64,000 nucleotides of DNA from JAOPZW01 sp963803375 (GTDB lineage: Bacteria > Actinomycetota > Thermoleophilia > Solirubrobacterales > Solirubrobacteraceae), in NCBI GenBank assembly GCA_963803375.1, contig CAWDMB010000012.1:124001-188000 (forward strand). The letters are read 5' to 3'. A model generated the notes under the pieces. The model did not search any database and had not been told where the DNA came from. It saw only the letters and a program-made list of their open reading frames with translations. Shown piece after piece: positions 16,765 through 24,910 of this stretch; positions within the stretch are counted from its first letter, which is position 1, and every line of letters begins with the position of its first letter. Position numbers and translations under genes: made by a program.

Positions 16765-16871
16765 GCTGAGTGTTGAAGAGGGTCGCGGAGTTGGGCGGGG
16801 CTCAGCCCGGCGTCGCCCAGGATCCCAGCCAGGGTTCCTCGCTTGAGGTCCTTGTGAAGCGGCACGACCAA
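16765..16871 (-). pseudogene. HicA-like toxin C-terminal remnant
   Basis: The minus strand encodes VVPLHKDLKRGTLAGILGDA then GLSPAQL, which resembles the conserved end of HicA mRNA-interferase toxins (VVPxHxxLKxGTLxxIL.xAGL). The N-terminal half with the catalytic His is absent; an in-frame TGA lies just upstream (near 16881). No stop follows at the normal place and no HicB antitoxin is seen. I read it as a fragment of a lost toxin-antitoxin pair. The resemblance rests on about 30 residues. Confidence 0.45.
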
Positions 16872-17037
16872 GGCGTGACAGCGTCAGTCGGTGCCGAGAA
16901 TGCCCTGGTAGCGGCGTCTTCGGGTAGGCAGCGGCCGCGGAGCTGCCGGGCGCAGTCGCCGCAGTCGTACATCCCGACAGGGATGACGCCGCCGTGCCGA
17001 AGTGCTGGGCTGAGGGGGGCCGCAATACTTGTGGGCG

Positions 17038-17799
17038 ATGTCGCCGCTCGGCCCGATCGTTGACTGCAACGTCCACCTGTGGGACCAGCGGGACAACCCG
17101 GTGTTCTGGTTGACCGACCGCGCGCTTCTGCGCACCCTGATCGGCAACTACGACTCGCTGCCCGACGTGTACACGCTCGGCGACTACGCGCGTGAGACCG
17201 CGGCGTTCGACGTGCGGGGCATCGTGTGGTCAGACGCCGGCGCTGCGGATCCCGTTGCGGCGGCGGAGTGGGTTCAGAGACAGCACGAGGAGGGCGGGCT
17301 CGTCACCGGGATCGTCAGCCTCGGTGACCCCGCGGCGACGGGCTTCCGCGAGCTCCTCGGCGGGCTGCGCAGGATTCCGCTTGTGCGCAGCATCAGGGTG
17401 CGGCTGGCCGGGGGGCTGGTCCAAGGCGTTCATGACGGGTCGACGCTCCTCGAGCAGCCGGCCGTGATGGAGCACTTCACGTTAATGGCCCGCCACAGCC
17501 TTGTGGCGACGGTCGAGGCGACGAGCGACCAGCTGAGCGTGGTGACGCGGCTGGCCCGTGAACTCCCCGAGCTGAAGATCGTGATCGATCACTTCGGCTG
17601 GCCGACCGACCTCAGCGACGCCGGACGGCGGATCCACCTCGATCGCCTCGCCGAGCTGGCGACGATGCCGAACGTGGCAACCCGCCTCGACGCCGTCGGG
17701 ACGATCTTCGGGGCATGGACGGTCGGACAGGTGCGCCCATGGCTGCTCGCGATAGCAGCTGTGTTCGGTCCCTACCGGTGCATGCTCGGTTCCGATCTA
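17038..17799 (+). pseudogene. Amidohydrolase (COG3618-type), 5' part, broken by an IS256 element
   Basis: This is the first 254 codons of a metal-dependent amidohydrolase: VDCNVHLWDQRDNP (metal-binding N-terminus, HxH changed to NVH), VIDHFGWP and YRCMLGSDL. The frame then enters the IS256 inverted repeat and stops after VKSQVVV at 17821-17823. The rest of the gene is at 19228-19270 and 21235-21323. Joining the three pieces gives 298 codons with no frame break and the family's normal ending. The start is the ATG at 17038; a TTG at 17029 is possible. The intact ancestor would have been a TIM-barrel hydrolase of a cyclic ester or amide type substrate. Confidence 0.85.
17791..17799 (+). repeat. 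Left target duplication of the IS256 element
   Basis: TCCGATCTA, repeated at 19219-19227 on the other side of the element. The duplicated length is 9 bases, or 8 if the last A is counted as part of the element. It encodes Ser-Asp-Leu of the broken amidohydrolase. Confidence 0.88.
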
Positions 17800-19218
17800 G
17801 TCAAGTCGCAGGTTGTGGTGTAACGCCAGCTCGTCGGCGTTGGTGCTCTTCTCAGGCGGCGAGGGGCAGCATCTCCTCGTTGTTGTTGATCTGATCGGGA
17901 TCCTTCTCCTGGTCCAGGGTCGCGTAGAGAACCATTCGCATGCTCTCGTCTGACAGGTAGCGCCGGCCGACGAGCCATTCGTCGTTTTGCTCAATGAGCA
18001 GGGCGCCGGCGAGGCGGATCGCGGCGGCGTCGTTGGGGAAGATCCCGACGACGTCGGAGCGTCGGCCGATCTCGCGGTTGACGCGCTCAAGCGGGTTGGT
18101 CGAGCGCAGCTTGGACCAGTGCGCGGCGGGGAAGGCGTAGAAGGCCAGCAGGTCCTCCTCGGCGTCGGCGAGCAGCCGGGCGACCTTCGGGGCGACCGGC
18201 TGGAGGCGCTCGATGACGTGGGTGACGCGCTCGCGCGCCTGCTCTTGGTTGTCGGCGTTGAAGACCTCGCGCAGGGCGGCGGAGACCAGCCCGCGCTGCG
18301 AGGGCCGGCAGTGCTGGTGCATCGCCCTGACGAAGTGCACCGCGCAGCGCTGCCACGGGCAGCCCAGCACGCGGGCGATCGCGGTCTTCAGGCCCTCGTG
18401 ATGATCGGAGACCGCCAGCTGGACGCCGTCCAGGCCGCGCGCGCGCAGCGAGCGCAGGAACTCGACCCAGAACGCCTCTGACTCGACCTCGCCGAGATCG
18501 AGGCCGATCACCTCGCGCCGGCCGCTCTCGTGGACGGCGTAGGCGACGACCAGCGCCTTGGAGACCACGCGGCCGTGATCGCGCACCTTCAGCTGCTTGG
18601 CGTCCAGCCACAGGTACGGGTAGGCGCCCTCCAGCGGGCGGGTGCGGAACGCCTCGACGTGCTCGTCAAGCTCGCAGCACAGGCGGCTGACGCGGTCCTT
18701 GTCCATGCCCTGGATGCCCAGCTGCTCGACGAGCCGGTCGACCTTGCGGGTGCTCACGCCGTTGACGTAGGCCTCCATCACGACCGCGACGATCGCCTGC
18801 TCACAGCGCCGGCGCGGCTCCAGAAACGACGGGAAGTACGCCGGGCCCGAGCGCACCCTGGGGATCAACAGCTCGAGCTCGCCGACCCGCGTCTCCCACG
18901 CCCTGGGCCGGTAGCCGTTGCGGTGCGCAACCCGCTCGGGCGAGCGCTCGCCGTGCTCGGCGCCAACCCGCGCGGAGACCTCGGCCTCCATCAGCGCACG
19001 GGCAACCAGCGCGACCGCCTCGCGCAACACATCGCCGTGCTCGCCGCCCATCACCTGGGCGACAACATCGGCAGGGGTCATCATCCGGCTCTCGGCCATC
19101 GTGGTGCTTCCTTCCGTCGATCGACTGGTATCGACCGACGAGTTGGACGCCGCGGTGGCCGACCCTTCCTTCGGCGGGCCTACCACGCGCCCGTTACACC
19201 ACCTCTACCGACATGACC
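17800..19218 (-). mobile_element. IS256-family insertion sequence
   Basis: This element of about 1.42 kb carries one transposase gene on the minus strand. Its ends form imperfect inverted repeats: GTCAAGTCG...GTGGTGTAACG on the left and, read inward from 19218, GGTCATGTCG...GTGGTGTAACG on the right. It is flanked by the direct repeat TCCGATCTA (17791-17799 and 19219-19227), as expected for the 8-9 base duplications of this family. It interrupts the amidohydrolase gene after codon 254. Intact ends and an intact transposase suggest a recent or still mobile copy. Confidence 0.92.
17852..19099 (-). CDS. IS256-family transposase
   Basis: The product is 415 residues from the ATG at 19099, preceded by GGAAGGAAG. 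It is a mutator-type DDE transposase: first Asp in YLWLDAKQLKV, second in LAVSDHHEGLKTAI, Glu in NPLERVNREIGRR, and the family segment CPWQRCAVHFVRAM. The N-terminal part (GYRPRAWETRVGELELLIPR) matches the usual DNA-binding region. Length is normal for the family and no frame break is seen. It should catalyse movement of its own element. Confidence 0.95.
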   Translation of the reverse strand: MAESRMMTPADVVAQVMGGEHGDVLREAVALVARALMEAEVSARVGAEHGERSPERVAHRNGYRPRAWETRVGELELLIPRVRSGPAYFPSFLEPRRRCEQAIVAVVMEAYVNGVSTRKVDRLVEQLGIQGMDKDRVSRLCCELDEHVEAFRTRPLEGAYPYLWLDAKQLKVRDHGRVVSKALVVAYAVHESGRREVIGLDLGEVESEAFWVEFLRSLRARGLDGVQLAVSDHHEGLKTAIARVLGCPWQRCAVHFVRAMHQHCRPSQRGLVSAALREVFNADNQEQARERVTHVIERLQPVAPKVARLLADAEEDLLAFYAFPAAHWSKLRSTNPLERVNREIGRRSDVVGIFPNDAAAIRLAGALLIEQNDEWLVGRRYLSDESMRMVLYATLDQEKDPDQINNNEEMLPLAA

Positions 19219-19227
19219 TCCGATCTA
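19219..19227 (+). repeat. Right target duplication of the IS256 element
   Basis: TCCGATCTA, identical to 17791-17799. It immediately precedes the 43-base middle fragment of the amidohydrolase gene. Confidence 0.88.
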
Positions 19228-19270
19228 CCGATCGAGCGGCTGCGTTCTGGCTTTGAACCCCTGTATCGAG
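19228..19270 (+). pseudogene. Amidohydrolase, middle fragment between two insertion sequences
   Basis: These 43 bases encode PIERLRSGFEPLYR plus one base of the next codon. This is exactly the segment expected after GSDL in the amidohydrolase family. It is trapped between the IS256 right target duplication and the left end of the IS1634-type element. Confidence 0.85.
19266..19270 (+). repeat. Left target duplication of the IS1634-type element
   Basis: TCGAG, repeated at 21230-21234. It is short, but its removal restores the amidohydrolase reading frame (CGA-GCC-TAC, Arg-Ala-Tyr), which supports the boundary. Confidence 0.75.
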
Positions 19271-19295
19271 CCGGACTTCCGAAGTTGGTAGGCAC
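19271..19295 (+). repeat. Left inverted repeat of the IS1634-type element
   Basis: It begins CCGGACTTCCGAAGTT and continues to GGTAGGCAC. It is the partner of 21205-21229 with two mismatches. Confidence 0.88.
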
Positions 19296-19306
19296 GTCTG
19301 AGAGCG

Positions 19307-19333
19307 GAGAACCCGCTCTGTAGGCGGGTTCTC
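19307..19333. terminator. Terminator-like hairpin at the left end of the IS1634-type element
   Basis: GAGAACCCGC (19307-19316) and GCGGGTTCTC (19324-19333) form a perfect 10-base stem with a 7-base loop. Rightward it is followed by GGGGGTTTG, a weak T tract. It lies 30 bases past the transposase stop. It could stop transcripts entering from the broken amidohydrolase, end the transposase transcript, or both. Confidence 0.5.
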
Positions 19334-19362
19334 GGGGGTTTGTGCGCTTGTGCGTCGTGTGC

Positions 19363-21069
19363 CTACGTGGTTCGGTGGGCGGCGGGTGTGATGTGGCCGA
19401 AGCGCGGTGGTTCGGGCACGCCGAGCGCGCCGAGGAGCTGGCGCCGGTCGGCGGTGAGCTCGGTGCGTTGGGTGAACTCGCCGTCGGGTGAGCGGAAGCG
19501 GCCCTGCTTGATCGTCATCAGCTGGTCGCCGATCGTGCGCCAGGTCTCGCCCGCGCGGATCTCGGCGACGCGGACGATGACCAGCGCGAGGAAGCAGATC
19601 AGCACGTGGGCGCGGATGCGGTCTTGCTTGCGGTGGAAGACGGGGCGCAGCAGCAGCGTGCCCTTGAGGTCCTTGAAGCCGCGCTCGGCTTCGAGCAGGT
19701 TCTTGTAGCCGAGCGCGACGTCGTCGGCGCTGAGCGTGTCGTCGGAGGTGGTGATCAGGTACTTGCCGTCGAGGCGCTGCTCGTCGCGGATCTTGGCGCG
19801 GTCGATCATCAGCCGGCCGGTCTTGGTCTGGCGCAGGTAGCGGCCGATGCTGCGGTGCGCGCGCAGCTTGCAGGCGGCCTTCTCGTGCGCCTTGCCGCGG
19901 ATCTGCTCGAGCGCGGCGACCTTGGCCTCGAGGCGCGCGATCGTCTGCTCGCGGCGGGCGCGGTCGCGCTCGGCCTCGCGCGGGTTGCGGCAGATCACGA
20001 AGCGCTGACGCGCGGCGCCTTCGCCGACGATCACCTGCTTGACCGCGAGGTTGTCGGCGACCGTGCGGTAGCGGCCCTGGCGGCGGAGCGCGAGCCGCGC
20101 CTCGGCGGTGCCGGCGCGCAGCTTCATCCCGGCGATGTAGTGGCCACCGGCGCGCTGCAGACAGCGCAGGTTCTCGGTGCTCGAGAAGCCCGAGTCCACG
20201 ACCCAGACGCAGCGCCCGAGCTTCCAGCCGCCGAGGTCCGCCTTGACCTGCTCGATGACGGTCTGATCGCTGGTGTTGCCCGGCCACACCCACACGCGCA
20301 CCGGGATCCCCTCGCGCGTCACGGCGAGCCCGATCACGACCTGCGGCAGGTCGGGCCGGTGGTCCTTGCTGTGCCCCAGCCGCCGGTGCCCGGCCTCCTC
20401 GAGCGGCTCGGCCGGCTCGGTCTCGTCGTCGTCGTCGAGGCCGGCCTCGTCGTCGTCGACTTCGACCTCGAAGTACGTCGAGGTCGTGTCGAAGAAGATC
20501 ACGTCGACCTCGCTGTTGAGGAGGTTCGCGACGCTGAAGAAGACCGCCTCCTGCACGCGCTCGGAGCACTCCAGCAGGAAGTCCATCGCGCTGTAGAGGC
20601 CGTCGTCAGACAGCTCACCGACCCCCGGCAGCACGACCTCCCGCGGCGCCCAGCGCGTCGCCTCCAGCTTGGACGCCGGCGCGATCGTGCGCTGGGCGAC
20701 CATCGCGAACACCCAGCGCTCGACGTCGCGGCGGTAGCGCCGCGACCCGGCGACGCGCCCCAGCGCCCGCCCGATCCCCAACTCGCTCCACAGCGCCTGC
20801 ACGACATGCGGACGGCCCTGCTCGCGCGCCTCCACGAAGTCGAACCCCGTCGGCGCCCCCGCCGCCAGCGCCTGCTCGGGCTCCAAGAAGCGCGAGATCG
20901 ACGCCACCAACCGCTGAAGCGCCTCGCGGTCGACCTCGTCCTCGCGCCCGAACGTGTGGATGATCCGCGCCACCGGCACGCCGCGCTCGTTGCGCTCGTT
21001 GTGCGCCAGCGAGACATAGCGCACCACGTCGCCGCTCTTGTTGCGCCGCTGCGTCACCCGCAGATACAC
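19363..21069 (-). CDS. IS1634-family transposase
   Basis: The product is 568 residues. It is an IS4-superfamily DDE transposase of the IS1634 type: first Asp in IFFDTTSTYFE near residue 200, then GHSKDHRPDLPQVVIGLA, second Asp in VWVVDSGFSST, a Lys/Arg-rich insertion, and Glu in EAERGFKDLKGTLLLRPVFH. A run of acidic residues (EVDDDEAGLDDDDETEP) lies between the first Asp and the GHSKDHRPD motif. No frame break is seen, so the element may be active. Confidence 0.93.
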   Translation of the reverse strand: MYLRVTQRRNKSGDVVRYVSLAHNERNERGVPVARIIHTFGREDEVDREALQRLVASISRFLEPEQALAAGAPTGFDFVEAREQGRPHVVQALWSELGIGRALGRVAGSRRYRRDVERWVFAMVAQRTIAPASKLEATRWAPREVVLPGVGELSDDGLYSAMDFLLECSERVQEAVFFSVANLLNSEVDVIFFDTTSTYFEVEVDDDEAGLDDDDETEPAEPLEEAGHRRLGHSKDHRPDLPQVVIGLAVTREGIPVRVWVWPGNTSDQTVIEQVKADLGGWKLGRCVWVVDSGFSSTENLRCLQRAGGHYIAGMKLRAGTAEARLALRRQGRYRTVADNLAVKQVIVGEGAARQRFVICRNPREAERDRARREQTIARLEAKVAALEQIRGKAHEKAACKLRAHRSIGRYLRQTKTGRLMIDRAKIRDEQRLDGKYLITTSDDTLSADDVALGYKNLLEAERGFKDLKGTLLLRPVFHRKQDRIRAHVLICFLALVIVRVAEIRAGETWRTIGDQLMTIKQGRFRSPDGEFTQRTELTADRRQLLGALGVPEPPRFGHITPAAHRTT

Positions 21070-21182
21070 CGTGCCTACAGCCTAAGCACACATCTACGCC
21101 GAACTCAAGGGGCACGACACAAATCGTGTGCCTACAGGATTCGCGTCCTCCGCGGATCGAGAACGGCTCTACAGAGCCATTC

Positions 21183-22211
21183 TCAACCCAAAACCGGACC
21201 GAAAATGCCTACGAACTTCGGAAGTCCGGTCGAGCCTACGACGAAATTTTCGCCGGACACACAGCGCGCGACCGCGAGATGCTGCTGCGGGCCACGGCGG
21301 AGCAGTGGTACGGGACCGGATGACCGCACCGGACGCCCTGAGCGAGCCAACTCGGCTGAGAGTGCCGCTTTGCGCGACACGGAGCGTTTGGGTCGAGCGT
21401 CGCCGCGCTGCTGCTTCTCGACGAAGGGAGAAGTCTCCGGCGCCTCGCTAGACGCGCGGCTCGCTATCGAGATGGACGAAGACCGGCAGCAAAGGAGCCT
21501 GAGCTCTCCCCCGGGCCGATTTGGATCAGAGGCGCAGCGAGCTGTGGACGGGATCATCGGGGCGCGGCGGGCGTGGACGGTGTCGATGATCTCGGCGTTG
21601 TCGATGCCTTGCAGATAGATCGAGGTGATGCCGAGATTCGTGTGGCCGAGCTGGCGCTGGATCACGATCAGCGGTACGCCCTCGCGCGCCATCTCGACGG
21701 CGTGGGCGTGGCGCAGTTGGTGGGGCGCGAAGCGCCGCCGCACGCCGGCCTCCCGGGCGACGCGACGCAGCTCCGAGCGGGCCGCGGCGGACGACCACGG
21801 CCGCCCGCGCGTGGGCCCGTTGACCACGCAGAACAGCGGCCCGACCGGCAGCTTCACCCGCTCGGCCAGCCACGGGGCGAGCTGTTCCCAGGCCCAGTCG
21901 TCCATCCCGACCTCGCGGCGGCGGCCGCCCTTGCCGCGGCGCACGAGCAGCGATCCGCGACGCCGATCCAGGTCGGCTTCGGCGAGCGCGAGCGCTTCGT
22001 GGATGCGCAGGCCGGCTCGCCACAGGACGACGATCAGGCCGCGCAGCCGGCGGCCGTGGACGCCGTCGCCTGCCTGGCGCATGACGGCGACGATCTCCTC
22101 GATCGTCGGCGGGTCGGCCGGGTAGCGCACCCCCTTGTTGCGCGGCGGGCGGCCGACATGGAACCCCGGAAGCGTGGCGGGTGAGCGACGGCGGCCCGCG
22201 GCATCGAGCAA
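21183..22211 (-). CDS. Tyrosine recombinase/integrase with altered C-terminal tail
   Basis: The catalytic domain is complete: RAGLRIHEALALAEADL (first Arg), HQLRHAHAVEM (HxxR), RQLGHTNLGITSIYLQ (second His and nucleophile Tyr). A TTG at 22211 before LLDAAGRRRSPATLPG is the likely start, because related short integrases begin there; in-frame starts up to 22388 exist. Homology ends near 21540 at RRAPMIPS. Beyond it the frame runs about 115 more residues, antisense through the amidohydrolase fragment into the IS end. A one-base shift there would give the short ending HSSLRL and a stop, so the natural stop was probably lost by an indel. The attachment site is not visible. Confidence 0.75.
   Translation of the reverse strand: MLDAAGRRRSPATLPGFHVGRPPRNKGVRYPADPPTIEEIVAVMRQAGDGVHGRRLRGLIVVLWRAGLRIHEALALAEADLDRRRGSLLVRRGKGGRRREVGMDDWAWEQLAPWLAERVKLPVGPLFCVVNGPTRGRPWSSAAARSELRRVAREAGVRRRFAPHQLRHAHAVEMAREGVPLIVIQRQLGHTNLGITSIYLQGIDNAEIIDTVHARRAPMIPSTARCASDPNRPGGELRLLCCRSSSISIASRASSEAPETSPFVEKQQRGDARPKRSVSRKAALSAELARSGRPVRSSGPVPLLRRGPQQHLAVARCVSGENFVVGSTGLPKFVGIFGPVLG
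21205..21229 (+). repeat. Right inverted repeat of the IS1634-type element
   Basis: On the minus strand it reads inward from 21229 as CCGGACTTCCGAAGTTCG then TAGGCAT. It is followed on the plus strand by the target duplication TCGAG (21230-21234). Confidence 0.88.
21235..21323 (+). pseudogene. Amidohydrolase, 3' fragment after the IS1634-type element
   Basis: The bases CC complete an Ala codon begun at 19270, followed by YDEIFAGHTARDREMLLRAT then AEQWYGTG and a TGA stop. This is the normal C-terminus of COG3618 amidohydrolases. With the two upstream pieces it rebuilds a 297-residue protein in a single frame. It is not translated on its own. Confidence 0.85.
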
Positions 22212-22474
22212 CAGATCGGACGTGACCCCTCCTCGGGCCTCGGAGAAAGACCCGAGATTGCCCACCCACCCCCACCCCCTCGGCCGGACCCTTGCCCGCC
22301 GCTGCCCGGCATGGATACGAGCACTGCGGGTGTCCAAGACCGCGGCTGCTCCTGTCAGGCGAAAGGAGCAGCCCAGTGCTAGGGGCATACCGCGGCCAGG
22401 CCCCGGCGCCGTTAGCCGGTTTGTCCGGGTAAAGGAGGAGCGGTCGGCCCTCCTCTCCCACGGCGGCTAGTCGC

Positions 22475-22732
22475 CTAGCCGGGGCTATTCGCCTGGCACT
22501 CTTCCTCCGTCGTCCCCTCCGCGCGCGCCGCCCCGCTCATAATCTCTCCGGGCGGGAAGCCCCGAGTCGTGAACTCAACGGCCGTGTTGTCCCGGAATTG
22601 GACTTGTGCATCCGGCCAGGTCAAGATCGCCTCGCAGCTCGCGTGGTCGCCGTTGGGAGCCGCGAGGGCGGGAGAGCCTGCGTAAGTGCATCCCGCCAGG
22701 GTCATTAGCAGCACGACTAGCTTGCGGGCCAT
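22475..22732 (-). CDS. Small putative lipoprotein
   Basis: The product is 85 residues from an ATG with an excellent ribosome site (GGAGGAAGG). The N-terminus MARKLVVLLMTLAGC is a lipoprotein signal with lipobox LAGC, so Cys 15 should be lipid-modified and the protein anchored outside the membrane. The mature part (HASCEAILTWPDAQVQFRDN, EFTTRGFPPGEIMSG, EECQANSPG) has two further cysteines that could pair. The family is not recognised. Strong translation signals and the export signal make the gene convincing. Confidence 0.72.
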   Translation of the reverse strand: MARKLVVLLMTLAGCTYAGSPALAAPNGDHASCEAILTWPDAQVQFRDNTAVEFTTRGFPPGEIMSGAARAEGTTEEECQANSPG

Positions 22733-23186
22733 TTCCTTCCTCCGGTCTCCTCGTTGGTGGTAGTCGCTGACGCTACGCGCTGATCGCGGGCGTGCCAATG
22801 TGGAGAACCTCAATCCGCGTTCGTGCTGGCACGGATATCGGAGCTGCAGCGGCCTCGCCCACAGAACGAGTGCTGCATCGAGGCAAATGCGGAAGCGGCG
22901 ACGCACGTCCACCGCGTGCTCGCTGCGGACGCGCAGGACGCGTCGTACTCGGCGGCCTGTTCGCGCTCGCCTCCGTCCGCGATTGGGTCCTTACCGCCCG
23001 TCCTGACGACGCGCCCGCAGGTCGTCCAGGGGGAGGAGCGAGCGCAGGACCCGCCGTCGTCTTCGCATCCCGCGAAGCGGCACCCTGCCAGTGCGATGCG
23101 CCGGGACGACACGCAGGGCGACCGCGTCTGCGTGCTGAGGCGCGTCCGAGGAGACCGTCAAGCGCCCTGGAGCGGAAGACGATCGA
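22733..23186. other. Gap without a recognisable gene
   Basis: These roughly 450 bases lie between the lipoprotein gene and the cupin gene. Open frames on both strands are Cys/Arg/Ser-rich without family features. The part next to 22733 should contain the lipoprotein promoter. I see no repeat or RNA structure. Confidence 0.45.
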
Positions 23187-23549
23187 TCAGCCCTTGGCGT
23201 AATCCTCAGCCGATCGCGACTCGAACTCGAAGCCCACGAACCGCTCGTCGCCGATGACCCATGCGTCGTGGCCAGGCTCGATGACGTACGCGTCGCCCGT
23301 GCCGATCTCGACCTCGGTTCCGTCGTCGTGCTTGATGCCGAGCCGGCCGGAGTGGACAACGCCGACGTGGCGAGCTTGGCAAGCCTCGGTTCCGGCGACG
23401 GGCTTGACGCACTCCGACCACCGCCAGCCCGGCTCGAACGCGAACCGCGCGGCGGTCGTCGCGCCCATGCGCACCACATCTACCTGTGTCTTGTCAGGCG
23501 TCCGAGTCTCGTCAGGCGAATCGAAGTCGCGCGATTCCACACCGGCCAC
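23187..23549 (-). CDS. Cupin-domain protein
   Basis: The product is 120 residues from a GTG preceded by GAGAGGAG. It is a single cupin beta-barrel: FEPGWRWSECVKP, then ARHVGVVHSGRLGIKHDDG (motif 1 with only one clear His), GTGDAYVIEPGHDAWVIGDE (motif 2). Such small cupins bind metal or small ligands and can be enzymes or sensors. The function is unknown. The gene is leftward and alone. Confidence 0.78.
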   Translation of the reverse strand: MAGVESRDFDSPDETRTPDKTQVDVVRMGATTAARFAFEPGWRWSECVKPVAGTEACQARHVGVVHSGRLGIKHDDGTEVEIGTGDAYVIEPGHDAWVIGDERFVGFEFESRSAEDYAKG

Positions 23550-23819
23550 GGCAGTCTCCTCTCGTCCTTACACCGGGAGATGGTCGCGCTCCCGGAGCCA
23601 CAGCGCAACGAAGAGATTGAAATGTGGCCGCTGCAGCGCCGCGCCGCGGCAGAATGCGACGGAGCAGTCGCCATGGCGGATCCAGACCCTGCCCCTTCGT
23701 GCGCGAGAAGCAGCTCGCTCGTGGCTCGCGAGGCGGCTCCGCTACGGCGGAGTCGTCGCGGAGGGCCGCGGTCGGCGCCAAGACGACCACGACGTCGTCG
23801 CCGAGCGGCTCGCCGAGCC

Positions 23820-24899
23820 TCACGTCACGCGCCCCAGGCGCGCGCTCGGACGCTCCTCGCGCCCGACCTTGGCCCGCGGGCGGCCGTCGACGCGCACGAC
23901 GTCGGCCGTGAAGTCGTTGTCGCCGCGCAAGAGCGAGGACCCCACGCCGTAGGCGTCGACCGGCGCGCGCTGCGCCTCGAAGCGCTCGATCTTCGCCGCG
24001 TCGAAGCCGCCGCTGACGACGATGCGCACGTGGCCGAAGCCGGCGTCGTCGAGCGCGTCGCGCACGCGATGGGCGAGCGGCGCCGTGACGCCGCGCTGGC
24101 GCTCGCGGTCCGGCTCGTCCTGCAGCGCGCGGTCCACGAGCGCCTCGCTCGTGTCCAGCCGCACTCCCCAGAGCTCGGGGCCGAGCTCCTCGGCGACGGC
24201 GAGCGCGGTGCCGATCGAGTCGTTGTCGAAGTCGACGAGCACGGTGACGTTCGTGTCGGCCCCGAAGCGATCGCTGAACGCGCGCGCCGCGGCGACCGTG
24301 TCGCCGTCGAAGGCCGCGATCAGCCCGTGCGGGACGGTGCCGACGCCGCGCCCGCCCCACCACGACGCCTGCGCGTCTGTCGAGACGCCGATCGCGCCGG
24401 CCACATGGGCGGCCCATCCGTCGCCCGTCTGCACGAGCCAGTGGTCGTGGCGCGCCGGGAAGAAGAGGATCTGCTTGCCGCGCGCGGCGCGCACTACCGC
24501 CGCGACGTTGCGCATGACGAGCGTGCGCCGCGCGAGGCAACCGAGGTAGAGCGTCTCCAGATGCGCGAACAGCCCGTAGTCGCCCTCGATCGTCATGACC
24601 GTCTCGTGCGGGGCGATCGCGGCGCCCTCGTGCAGCGCGCGGACGACGAGCTGCTCCCAGCCGTCCTCCCAGGAGCCGTCGGGGCGCCGGCGTCCCGAGC
24701 AGCGGCGCAGGATCGCCAGCGCCTCGTCGATCCCGCCGAGCAGCGAGTCCTGCTTCTGGAAGACCTGCATGAGGACGTGCGGGTGGCGGTCCTCGAGCGC
24801 GAGCAGCTCGCGCGTGAGGTTGAAGTACTGGTCGGTGTAGTAGCCGTCGCGCATGCGCTCGACGGGCAGCCGGAAGACGTCGGGGTCCAGGCGCGCCAC
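23820..24899 (-). CDS. pncB: Nicotinate phosphoribosyltransferase
   Basis: The product is 359 residues from a GTG. The N-terminal MRDGYYTDQYFNLTRELL and the phosphate/PRPP-binding parts (VMTIEGDYGLFAHLETLYLG, FFPARHDHW, VSGGFDAAKIERF, YGVGSSL) match the short nicotinate phosphoribosyltransferases. The enzyme joins nicotinate and PRPP with ATP to make nicotinate mononucleotide for NAD salvage. The start codon lies only 11 bases from the start of the divergent pcm gene. About 270 bases beyond its end hold no clear gene. Confidence 0.88.
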   Translation of the reverse strand: MARLDPDVFRLPVERMRDGYYTDQYFNLTRELLALEDRHPHVLMQVFQKQDSLLGGIDEALAILRRCSGRRRPDGSWEDGWEQLVVRALHEGAAIAPHETVMTIEGDYGLFAHLETLYLGCLARRTLVMRNVAAVVRAARGKQILFFPARHDHWLVQTGDGWAAHVAGAIGVSTDAQASWWGGRGVGTVPHGLIAAFDGDTVAAARAFSDRFGADTNVTVLVDFDNDSIGTALAVAEELGPELWGVRLDTSEALVDRALQDEPDRERQRGVTAPLAHRVRDALDDAGFGHVRIVVSGGFDAAKIERFEAQRAPVDAYGVGSSLLRGDNDFTADVVRVDGRPRAKVGREERPSARLGRVT

Positions 24900-24910
24900 A
24901 CTCAGATCCT

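Larger units (their letters stand above)
19271..21229 (-). mobile_element. IS1634-family insertion sequence
   Basis: This element of about 1.96 kb carries one transposase gene on the minus strand. Its terminal inverted repeats begin CCGGACTTCCGAAGTT at 19271 and, on the opposite strand, at 21229. They agree at 23 of the first 25 positions (19271-19295 and 21205-21229). It is flanked by the 5-base duplication TCGAG. A hairpin lies inside the left end. It inserted into the same amidohydrolase gene 43 bases beyond the IS256 site, so the two insertions are independent events. Confidence 0.9.

Noticed and set aside
22810..23257. Cys- and Ser-rich frames on both strands in the gap after the lipoprotein gene
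   Set aside because: No family features, ribosome sites or coding-like composition.
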